DNA of 64,000 nucleotides from Hahellaceae bacterium (GTDB lineage: Bacteria; Pseudomonadota; Gammaproteobacteria; Pseudomonadales; Oleiphilaceae): assembly GCA_024234575.1 (NCBI GenBank), contig JACKOB010000004.1, positions 620,001 through 684,000 of the forward strand, written 5' to 3'. The position numbers and the translations under genes are program-made. Every line of letters begins with the position of its first letter. Position 1 is the first letter of the stretch. Below are positions 35,122 to 42,999 of the stretch, piece by piece. The notes under the pieces are model-generated. The model saw only the letters and a list, made by a program, of their open reading frames with translations. It was not told the DNA's origin and did not search any database.

Positions 35122-35850
35122 ATGAAATATTTTTGGGTCGTCTTCGCCATTTTTTTTACACATAGCAGTGTTGTGCAGGCAATGTTAAGTGAAGGGTCAC
35201 ATCCTGATGATCCGTGGGAGCCATTTAACAGAAAAATGTTTGCCATCAATGACACGCTTGATGAGTACATTCTCAAGCCTGTGGCTATTGGTTATCGAAA
35301 AGTGACGCCGGACTTTGTCGACCACAGTGTCACCAATTTTTTTAAGAATATTGAAGATGTTTATACCGTGGGCAATTCGTTATTACAGCTAAAGCCCCAT
35401 AAAGCCGCAATGCATACAGCTCGCATAATGTTTAATACAACGTTTGGGCTGGGAGGGCTGATAGATGTTGGTACCGCCTTTCAAATCGAACGTAACCGGG
35501 AGGATCTTGGTCAAACGCTTGGATACTGGGGGGTGCCTAAAGGCCCCTACCTGGTTCTGCCGCTGATGGGGCCTTCCCTGATCAGGCACGCCACTGGAAC
35601 CTTAACCGAGCAATTTGCGTTTTCTCTGCTCGCCGTTTTCGTTGCAGATAACCCTCGCTATGGGTTGATTGCCCTCAATATCATCGATAAGCGGGCAGAT
35701 GTTATCCCTGCTGAGGCACTGATAATCGGCGATAAATACTCATTTGTACGTAATGCCTTCTTCCAGCTGCGTGAGTATGAAGTAAAAGATGGCGTCGTTG
35801 AGGATGCTTTCTCATCCGGTGATGACGAATCTTATCTCGAAAACTTCTGA
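35122..35850 (+). CDS. mlaA: MlaA/VacJ outer-membrane phospholipid removal protein
   Basis: MlaA forms a channel in the outer membrane inner leaflet that extracts misplaced phospholipids and passes them to MlaC. The 242-residue protein has the family signature DPWEPFNRKMFAINDTLDEY (about 30-49), YRKVTP, and the RNREDLGQTLGYWGVPKGPY block (about 132-151). The signal peptide (about 1-20, ending Val-Val-Gln-Ala) has no lipobox and the protein contains no Cys, unlike E. coli MlaA, so it must attach without a lipid anchor; I recall the same in Pseudomonas. No other mla genes are in the window. Confidence 0.93.
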   Translation: MKYFWVVFAIFFTHSSVVQAMLSEGSHPDDPWEPFNRKMFAINDTLDEYILKPVAIGYRKVTPDFVDHSVTNFFKNIEDVYTVGNSLLQLKPHKAAMHTARIMFNTTFGLGGLIDVGTAFQIERNREDLGQTLGYWGVPKGPYLVLPLMGPSLIRHATGTLTEQFAFSLLAVFVADNPRYGLIALNIIDKRADVIPAEALIIGDKYSFVRNAFFQLREYEVKDGVVEDAFSSGDDESYLENF

Positions 35851-36000
35851 TGCTGGTCTGCAACTGTGAACCGAGTGTTCAATCAAATCTATTTGCCTGC
35901 TGTTAACAGGTTATTCGATTTTACTTTACGACCAATCGCTAAGTGACACCCGCATACCTGGTCTATACTTTTCTTATATCGATATATAAGGAACGTCTAA

Positions 36001-37491
36001 ATGTTGTGGAACAAACTCGCCAAACACCGCGCCCGTATGGATCAAGCCAAGAACTACGAGCAATGGAAAGAAGCGGCATTGGAACTGGATTATCTGGAAG
36101 GAAATGTCGAATGGAAAGAGGCGTTCTCAAGCCCTTTGTACAATTACAAACTTATTTATGATCGACTCACCGAAATACGTTCATTTCAGACACAAAAAAA
36201 CAATTTCGACTTAATTCGTTCTTTAAGAGAGGGGTTGCACCACGATTTAGGTAATATGGGTGATGCGCGGCTTTATGGGCGCAGCCATGTTGGCACAAAA
36301 CATTTGATTGAAGAATATGTTAATCAGGTGTGTAGTTCTCTTAATTATGTCTGTAATACCTCAATCCCAGAATTACCCTTAGACGACAAAATAAAATTTT
36401 TTAAAGATACCCTGCTCAGTTTTGGCAGGCCCGCATTGCTTTTAAGCGGCGGGGCAACATTGGGTATGTTCCATATAGGTGTTGTAAAAGCGCTTTGGGA
36501 GCGTGGTTTGTTGCCTAGTGTTATTGCAGGGTCAAGTGTAGGTTCGGTTATGGCCGCAATGCTGGGGACCCACAGTGATGCAGAGTTACCAAATATGCTA
36601 GACCCTGATAACCATAATTTAAATGCCTGGAAGTGGAATGGTATCCTCAAGGGTTTTGCCGGTAAGGGCTTTATGGATGCCCGACAACTAAGAGACTGTC
36701 TGCGTTCCAATATCGGCGAATTCACGTTTCAGGAAGCCTATGAAAAATCAGGAAGAAGTATCAATATTACCGTCTCCCCCGTACACCAGCACCAAAAGCC
36801 AAGACTCTTAAGCCGATTTACTTCGCCGTATCTATTAGTCTGGAGTGGTGCGCAAGCTTCTTGTTCGGTACCGGGTATTTTCCCGCCGACCAAACTGGTA
36901 AAAAAAGACAGAGAGGGTGAGCTGGTTCCTTATATGCCGAGGCTGAGATGGATTGATGGCTCAGTTGTCGATGATTTACCCATTGAAAGATTAATGCACC
37001 TGCATGATGTGAATTTTTCGATTGTGAGTCAGACTAACCCGCATATTGTGCCCTTTATGCGCTTGAACGATATGGAAAAGAAACGATCCTTATTAAGTTT
37101 ACCCAGTCGATTAATTAAGGCAGAGATTGGTTTTCATGGTAAGGCATTATTTGATGTGCTTAGAAAGACATCTTCCCCTGAATTAATGCGACAGGTATCA
37201 GGTCAGATATATACAATTCTTGCGCAAAAATACTATGGTGACGTGACCATTGCACCACACTATACTCTGAAGCATTACGCCAATATGCTGAGTAACCCGA
37301 GTGTAGAGTTTGTTCGTGAACTAACGCTTGCAGGAGAGCGCGCGACCTGGCCAAAACTTGCCATGATACGCACCCACGCGAAAATCAGCAGAACCCTTGA
37401 GCGATGTATGCAGCAGTTAGAGAGTCGCCGCCCACAGAACCGTCGAAGCCTCAAAGTTATTCCTATCCAAAAGGCAAAAAATGCCTCCTAG
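36001..37491 (+). CDS. Patatin-like phospholipase/lipase with DUF3336 N-terminus
   Basis: A 496-residue acyl hydrolase. The N-terminal about 140 residues match the DUF3336 helical domain that precedes patatin in bacterial and yeast TGL-type lipases. The patatin domain has the oxyanion Gly-rich turn LLSGGATLGMFHIGVVKAL (about 146-164), the nucleophile elbow GSSVGS (Ser about 180) and the dyad Asp in WIDGSVVDDLP (about 319). No signal peptide is present, so it acts in the cytoplasm or on the inner membrane face, probably on neutral lipids or phospholipids. It stands alone, 150 bp after mlaA. Confidence 0.9.
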   Translation: MLWNKLAKHRARMDQAKNYEQWKEAALELDYLEGNVEWKEAFSSPLYNYKLIYDRLTEIRSFQTQKNNFDLIRSLREGLHHDLGNMGDARLYGRSHVGTKHLIEEYVNQVCSSLNYVCNTSIPELPLDDKIKFFKDTLLSFGRPALLLSGGATLGMFHIGVVKALWERGLLPSVIAGSSVGSVMAAMLGTHSDAELPNMLDPDNHNLNAWKWNGILKGFAGKGFMDARQLRDCLRSNIGEFTFQEAYEKSGRSINITVSPVHQHQKPRLLSRFTSPYLLVWSGAQASCSVPGIFPPTKLVKKDREGELVPYMPRLRWIDGSVVDDLPIERLMHLHDVNFSIVSQTNPHIVPFMRLNDMEKKRSLLSLPSRLIKAEIGFHGKALFDVLRKTSSPELMRQVSGQIYTILAQKYYGDVTIAPHYTLKHYANMLSNPSVEFVRELTLAGERATWPKLAMIRTHAKISRTLERCMQQLESRRPQNRRSLKVIPIQKAKNAS

Positions 37492-37654
37492 TACGCATCG
37501 CCTTTTTTATCAGTAAAGGATTTGGTCCCTCAGCACATTTCGGTAAAGAAACTGATTACAACTGAGGGCTGAGCCTATATGATTACTGCAAAAAACAGGG
37601 GGTGACTCCTGCCCGTAGCTATTACTTACCAGACGGTTAAGAAACCTAAACCAG

Positions 37655-39427
37655 ATGTATCTTGAATATTTTGCGCTTAATGAATTTCCTTTTTCGATAG
37701 CGCCTGATCCCAAATATCTTTTTTTAAGTGAACGCCACAAAGAGGCGTTGGCTCATTTGCTCTATGGCGTCCGCGGGCAGGGCGGTTTTATTTTGCTCAC
37801 CGGCGAAGTTGGTACGGGCAAAACAACAGTCTGCCGTTCATTTTTAGAACAACTTCCCGAGGCAACAGATGTTGCCTATATCGTTAATCCGAAATTATCT
37901 GCCCGAGAGTTACTGGCGGCGATTTGTGACGAATTAAAAATTGACGATAAAGTACTTAAAAATTTATGCACGGTTAAAAACTACACTGATGCTATCAATC
38001 AATATTTATTGAGTGCGCACGCTAAAGGTAGACACACGGTGCTTATTATTGATGAAGCACAAAATCTCTCTGTTGATGTGTTAGAGCAAATACGTTTGCT
38101 CACAAACCTCGAGACATCAGAAAAAAAACTATTACAAATAGTATTGCTGGGACAGCCTGAGCTAAAAGAATTGGTTGCAAAGCCGGTTCTTCGGCAGCTT
38201 TCACAACGCATCACTGCGCGCTATCATCTCGGGCCTCTCGAGCGTTCAGAAGTTAAAGCCTATATACGTTTGCGGTTAAATGTAGCGGGTCGCCTGGCAC
38301 CTTTATTTAGTGACGCAGCCATTCAAAAAGTTTACAAATTGTCCCGCGGCATCCCCCGTTTAATTAATCTAATTTGCGATCGAAGCCTTTTAGCAGCCTA
38401 CGCTGGCGAATATTCTGAAGTAACACCAGCGTTGGTTAAATCAGCTGCCAAAGAGGCGATGGGTGAGGTGTCTGTTCAGCAGCGTCTATCACTGCCCCCC
38501 TGGGTAACGTCGGGATTGTTGCTGGGTGTTGCAGCCGGGATTACCACTGTTGTCATAGCGATGGCGCTGAAGGGGCTGTACACACCAGGGGAAAGTCTGG
38601 TGCCTGTCGATGGCAGCCAGGCCAATGTCACCGTGAAAGGTGAAGTATTGCGTCAATCTGTTGCAGAAAATACACCTTCGACCCTTGTGCAAGTAAAAAG
38701 GGATTCTGTAGAAGCACCAACACAAATACTATTGCCGGCCAACGATACTTCGTCACCTTTTGCCAGTATTTTAACGGCCAGCAGTCTGCCAGAAGATTTG
38801 CATAGCAGTCTGCTGAATCGTTGGCACATTGAAGCCACCCCGGCACAGCTAAGTTCAAAAAAGGCATTCTGCAACCTAGCCAGTACAAATGGGCTGCAAT
38901 GTAACGAAATGATCGGCAGTTGGCGTCAGGTTGTCGATATTGACCACCCGGTAATTTTATCTTTGCGGTTGCCAGAATACGGGCAAAGAGACGTTTTACT
39001 GCTGAGTATTCATGGCGAAACCGCTGAACTCGCTGGGCCGCTGGAATCTGTATCCGTTCCGGTAAAATCTTTACAAGATCTTTGGTACGGAGAATTCAGA
39101 TTTATTTGGAAAGTCCCCCCTTATCGATCTGAACGCATAGTGCCGGGGCAGGTAGTTGATAAAGACAAGTGGGTAATAGGGGCAATGGATGTTATCCGTG
39201 ACTATTACAAGAGCAATCATGCAAGTGTTTACGCCAAGTGGCCTCATAAAGACAACCTGGTCAATCGCGATAACATTAAAGAGCAAGTGCGATTTTTTCA
39301 GGCTGCGCATGGTTTAACGGCAGATGGCATTGTTGGTGAAATGACCGAACTGCAAATGAGCCACTATGTCTACAATTCCTTGCCCAGGCTAAATTTACAG
39401 GCAGACCTAAGCTCGCATGATCGATAG
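37655..39427 (+). CDS. gspA: GspA/ExeA-like AAA+ ATPase with peptidoglycan-binding domain
   Basis: With GspB this protein helps place the type II secretin through the cell wall. The 590-residue sequence begins with the characteristic MYLEYFALNEFPFSIAPDP. Walker A GEVGTGKTT is at about 49-57, Walker B LIIDEAQNL at about 130-138, and the AAA+ part ends near 270. A TM helix (about 281-306) follows, then a periplasmic region and a peptidoglycan-binding motif near the C-terminus (VRFFQAAHGLTADGIVGEMT, about 546-565). It lies 15 bp upstream of gspB. No other type II secretion genes are in the window, typical of the separate exeAB unit. Confidence 0.92.
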   Translation: MYLEYFALNEFPFSIAPDPKYLFLSERHKEALAHLLYGVRGQGGFILLTGEVGTGKTTVCRSFLEQLPEATDVAYIVNPKLSARELLAAICDELKIDDKVLKNLCTVKNYTDAINQYLLSAHAKGRHTVLIIDEAQNLSVDVLEQIRLLTNLETSEKKLLQIVLLGQPELKELVAKPVLRQLSQRITARYHLGPLERSEVKAYIRLRLNVAGRLAPLFSDAAIQKVYKLSRGIPRLINLICDRSLLAAYAGEYSEVTPALVKSAAKEAMGEVSVQQRLSLPPWVTSGLLLGVAAGITTVVIAMALKGLYTPGESLVPVDGSQANVTVKGEVLRQSVAENTPSTLVQVKRDSVEAPTQILLPANDTSSPFASILTASSLPEDLHSSLLNRWHIEATPAQLSSKKAFCNLASTNGLQCNEMIGSWRQVVDIDHPVILSLRLPEYGQRDVLLLSIHGETAELAGPLESVSVPVKSLQDLWYGEFRFIWKVPPYRSERIVPGQVVDKDKWVIGAMDVIRDYYKSNHASVYAKWPHKDNLVNRDNIKEQVRFFQAAHGLTADGIVGEMTELQMSHYVYNSLPRLNLQADLSSHDR

Positions 39428-39442
39428 AAGAGTTATAAGACC

Positions 39443-40399
39443 ATGAGCCATATTCTTGATGCATTGAAAAAGTCGGAATTAGAGAGATCTCGTGGTGCTG
39501 CGCCTGAGTTTTCAGCCGCGCAAATGATGATTACACAGAAACGCCGAAAGACACCTGTCTGGGTTTATTTTTTGGCAGTGCTTCTGGTTGCAAACATTTT
39601 GTTTATCTCATCATCCTACTGGCAGACACAACCAGCGAAAGACAGCTCGTTGCCTGTGCTTTCTTTACCCGTTGATAATGAGACCAGCAATCCAATAGAT
39701 AGTTACGCGGCCAGAATACCGCAAGCGTCGAAGCCGGATGATTACCAGCAAAACAACCCAAAGGTGGATGGCCTTTCTGCCGTCGATGCCGGATTGACGG
39801 ACTCACAGATGAAGTTGGCACCAGAATACAGCCCGTCAATCACAGATAACACCAGTATGCCAGCTGATACTTATGGCCAATCACAAGACGACTTTATTCG
39901 TATCGATCCTCGGCCTAAATCAGTTACAAATGCAACCAACGTTACTCCTGAAAAAGCGCCATCTGGCAGCGCATCTGGCATGGCCGTACCTGCTGCACCG
40001 CCACCTTTAGTAGGCCAACGGCCGGCAAGTGCTTTGGCAGAGACCGCCATTGATCCCGATTCTGTGTCAGCTCAACCTCAAAGACAGACAGTAGCCACAG
40101 CACCCGCAGAAACCAGGGCTCCCGCAGCGAAAGTCCGTGACGAAGCCACTGACATACCTTATTTGTACGATATGGATAAATCATTTCAACAGACGATTCC
40201 AAGCCTGGTGTTTAATAGCCATATCTACTCTTCAGATCCTAATCGTCGAAGAATTATGATTAATGATCAGTATCTTAAAATAGGCCAAACCGTCAGTGGG
40301 CTAACTGTAGAAGACGTAACCCAAGAGGGCGTCGTCCTGCGCAAAGATAATGTGTCATTCAGGCTATCCGTGATTCGCAATTGGGCTTTCGGTAAATAA
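39443..40399 (+). CDS. gspB: GspB/ExeB-like type II secretion assembly protein
   Basis: A 318-residue inner-membrane partner of GspA. It starts with the hallmark MSHILDALKKSELERSRG. The TM helix is at about 35-55 (TPVWVYFLAVLLVANILFIS), the Pro/Ala/Gln-rich periplasmic linker at about 60-235, and the conserved C-terminal GspB domain at about 250-315 (SLVFNSHIYSSDPNRRRIMI, then GVVLRKDNVSFRL), which resembles a secretin HR-type fold. It follows gspA by 15 bp, and its stop overlaps the dinG ATG by one base, so the three genes are probably co-transcribed. Confidence 0.92.
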   Translation: MSHILDALKKSELERSRGAAPEFSAAQMMITQKRRKTPVWVYFLAVLLVANILFISSSYWQTQPAKDSSLPVLSLPVDNETSNPIDSYAARIPQASKPDDYQQNNPKVDGLSAVDAGLTDSQMKLAPEYSPSITDNTSMPADTYGQSQDDFIRIDPRPKSVTNATNVTPEKAPSGSASGMAVPAAPPPLVGQRPASALAETAIDPDSVSAQPQRQTVATAPAETRAPAAKVRDEATDIPYLYDMDKSFQQTIPSLVFNSHIYSSDPNRRRIMINDQYLKIGQTVSGLTVEDVTQEGVVLRKDNVSFRLSVIRNWAFGK

Positions 40400-42639
40400 T
40401 GATCCCTGAGAACGTAAAGCAGTCAATTCAAGGCTCCTATAAACAATTTTTAAGTAAAAAAAGCTTGCAGGCCAGACATGCGCAAAAGCAGATGATAGCG
40501 GACATTGCTAATTATTTGTTCTCACTGTCTATTGGCGCTGATGGTAATCGCTCATCTACTGAAAAACTGTGTGTGATAGAAGCTGGCACCGGAACCGGTA
40601 AAACTCTGGCTTATCTCGCGGCGGGAATTCCCGTGGCGCAAGCTTTGGGAAAAAAACTAATACTCTCCACCGCCACGGTGACCTTACAAGAACAGTTGGT
40701 TAATAAGGATTTGCCGGATTTTCGCGACAATTCTGGATTAGGCTTCAGTTTTACCTTGGCGAAAGGGCGTGGCAGATACCTGTGTATTGCACGTCTAGAG
40801 CAGTTAATGGCGAATACAGACCATAATGGTGACTTATTTGCTGGTATGTCGACAAAGCCGGTAACGGAAAAGATTGACGCTGAAACACTTAAAACACTGT
40901 TTGATGACTATGCATCGATGCGCTGGAATGGCGAATTTGATGCACTGACACAACCTGTGCCAATGGAAACCTGGTCTCAACTGACGGCTGACAATCGTTC
41001 CTGTACGAGCCGTGCCTGCGCCCATTTTAATCATTGCCCCTATTATGACGCCCGAGATCGATGGGACAGTGTTGATGTTTTGGTTTGTAACCATGATTTG
41101 GTTCTAGCTGATTTGGCGTTGGGTGGTGGGGTCATCCTGCCGGTTACTGAAGACTGCATATTTGTTTTTGATGAGGCGCACCACCTGGCAGATAAAGCGC
41201 TCAATCATTTCTCTTTTAATACGCAACTGCAATCTAGCCGGCAATGGTTGAAGCAGATGACTAAATCTTATGCCGACTTGTTACCGCACTTAGCGACTTC
41301 TGCCGGGTGGAAAGCTGTTATTGACGAAGTGGCCAGTGTTTCTAGAGAAACCGATGTGTTACTGGCGCAGATTTACGAATACTTCTTTAGTGAGCTGGAC
41401 TGGGATGCAGAAGATAAAAAGTCACACGAGAGAAAAGACGCAGCAGAAACATATCGCTTTAAAAATGGCGAGGTAGATGAAGCCGCCTGTGAGGTCGGTC
41501 GTGACTTACAGCACCATTTTGCGGCGATGACACGCAACACTGAAAAGCTGTTTACCGAGATTAAAAAGGGATTATCGGATGAAAAAAACACCGGTGATTC
41601 CGGTCTTAATAAAGAAGAGTGTGAGCAGTGGTACCCCGTCGTCGGACAAATATTGAATCGTTGTGAAAATCAAAGTCAGCTTTGGAAGCTGTTTTCTACA
41701 CAAACTGAAGGAAACGCCAGGCCTTTAGCGAAGTGGTTAAAGAAGCTCGAACACAATGATTTCGTTGATTTAAGTGTATCTTGTAGCCCCCTGGTTGCAG
41801 ACAATATTCTAACAAATGGTATTTGGAAGCGTGCTTTTGGCGTTGTGTTGACGTCCGCGACGCTCTCTTCCGGGGAGTCTTTTGAATCGTTCAAGTTTAA
41901 GAATGGTATCCCCGAAAATAGTCAGTTTTCTATGTTGAAAAGTCCGTTTAACTACGCTGAAAATGCGTTACTCAGAATTCCTGAAAATTTCCCCGACCCA
42001 TCCAAGCAGGATAAGCACACCGAGGCCGTAGCTGGTTACATTTCGCAATTACTGGATAGTGCCATCACAGAAAAAGCATTGGGTAACACTGATGAAGCTG
42101 TTAAAAGCACGGAAAATACCCAGGCCTTAGCGCAAAAACATCGTACATTCCTGGCGCTTTTTAGTTCACGGCAGCAGATGAATGATGTGTATTTTGCGTT
42201 AGAGCATCGATTAAGAAACTACGTCATCAGGCAAGACGACGTCAGCCGTACAGAGGCAATTATTCAACATAAACAAAAATCTGATAGCCAGTCCATTAGT
42301 ATTCTATTCGGGCTTGCCAGTTTTGCAGAAGGCTTAGATTTGCCTGGGGATTATTTAACCCACGTTATCATTGCCAAAATTCCGTTTTCCGTGCCTGATG
42401 ATCCTTTAGATGCAGCGCTGTCAGAGTGGATAGAAGAGAGGGGAGGCAATTCGTTTCTTGAAGTATCATTGCCTTCGGCGGCGGTGCGCCTTAAACAGGC
42501 CTGCGGGCGGTTGATTCGTAACGAAACAGATCGAGGTGTTGTCTCATTGTTGGACTCACGAGTGCTTAGCAGAAGATACGGTCAATACTTTCTCAAATCA
42601 TTGCCACCTTTCAGGATTAGCTACGAGGCTTACGAATAA
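40399..42639 (+). CDS. dinG: ATP-dependent DNA helicase DinG
   Basis: DinG is a 5'-to-3' superfamily 2 DNA helicase with a 4Fe-4S cluster that resolves R-loops and replication-transcription conflicts. The 746-residue protein has Walker A EAGTGTGKTLAYL (about 56-68) and Fe-S Cys in GRYLCIARL (about 135) and CTSRACAHFNHC (about 203-214, spacing C-x4-C-x5-C). The DEAH box is in FVFDEAHHLAD (about 260), and the C-terminal motif VI is RLKQACGRLIR. It overlaps gspB by one base. Being fused to a secretion-assembly operon is likely just genome layout. Confidence 0.95.
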   Translation: MIPENVKQSIQGSYKQFLSKKSLQARHAQKQMIADIANYLFSLSIGADGNRSSTEKLCVIEAGTGTGKTLAYLAAGIPVAQALGKKLILSTATVTLQEQLVNKDLPDFRDNSGLGFSFTLAKGRGRYLCIARLEQLMANTDHNGDLFAGMSTKPVTEKIDAETLKTLFDDYASMRWNGEFDALTQPVPMETWSQLTADNRSCTSRACAHFNHCPYYDARDRWDSVDVLVCNHDLVLADLALGGGVILPVTEDCIFVFDEAHHLADKALNHFSFNTQLQSSRQWLKQMTKSYADLLPHLATSAGWKAVIDEVASVSRETDVLLAQIYEYFFSELDWDAEDKKSHERKDAAETYRFKNGEVDEAACEVGRDLQHHFAAMTRNTEKLFTEIKKGLSDEKNTGDSGLNKEECEQWYPVVGQILNRCENQSQLWKLFSTQTEGNARPLAKWLKKLEHNDFVDLSVSCSPLVADNILTNGIWKRAFGVVLTSATLSSGESFESFKFKNGIPENSQFSMLKSPFNYAENALLRIPENFPDPSKQDKHTEAVAGYISQLLDSAITEKALGNTDEAVKSTENTQALAQKHRTFLALFSSRQQMNDVYFALEHRLRNYVIRQDDVSRTEAIIQHKQKSDSQSISILFGLASFAEGLDLPGDYLTHVIIAKIPFSVPDDPLDAALSEWIEERGGNSFLEVSLPSAAVRLKQACGRLIRNETDRGVVSLLDSRVLSRRYGQYFLKSLPPFRISYEAYE

Positions 42640-42999
42640 AGCATTTGGATTAGATTTAAGGCTGAGTGAGTGTTTACAAAAGTTGCAGGCAAAAAAAAGC
42701 AGTAATATGAAGCCGAACGTTATCATATTACCGCTGTTCAAGTAGGGCTTACTTAGGGAGGCCCTGATAGGAAAACACAAAACAAATAAAAGGTCTGAGT
42801 AAGGATTCGTTCGAGTCGTTAACTCATGTGACTATAGTAGCGATACGGGGGGCTTAGTTTAATCGTCCGAAAGGCGTAAAAAGGGCGTAAAATAATGTGA
42901 AATGAAATAATTTCAGTAAGTTAACAGCAGTTAATGTAAAGGCGTAATAAAATAACGGTTTTCTGGCAATATAAGTTTTCTGCGTTTTCTTTTTTAATA
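42640..42999. other. 360-bp intergenic region after dinG
   Basis: A convergent gap between dinG and the LuxR-type regulator. It contains the minus-strand terminator at 42691-42734. The stretch 42840-42960 is AT-rich with several short AAGGCGTAA-like words (42871, 42884, 42939); I do not see a gene. Confidence 0.5.
42691..42734 (-). terminator. Intrinsic terminator for the LuxR-type regulator
   Basis: AGCAGTAATATGA (42699-42711) pairs, with one mismatch, with TCATATTACCGCT (42723-42734). On the minus strand it is followed by eight T. It lies about 265 bp past the regulator stop. Confidence 0.65.
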
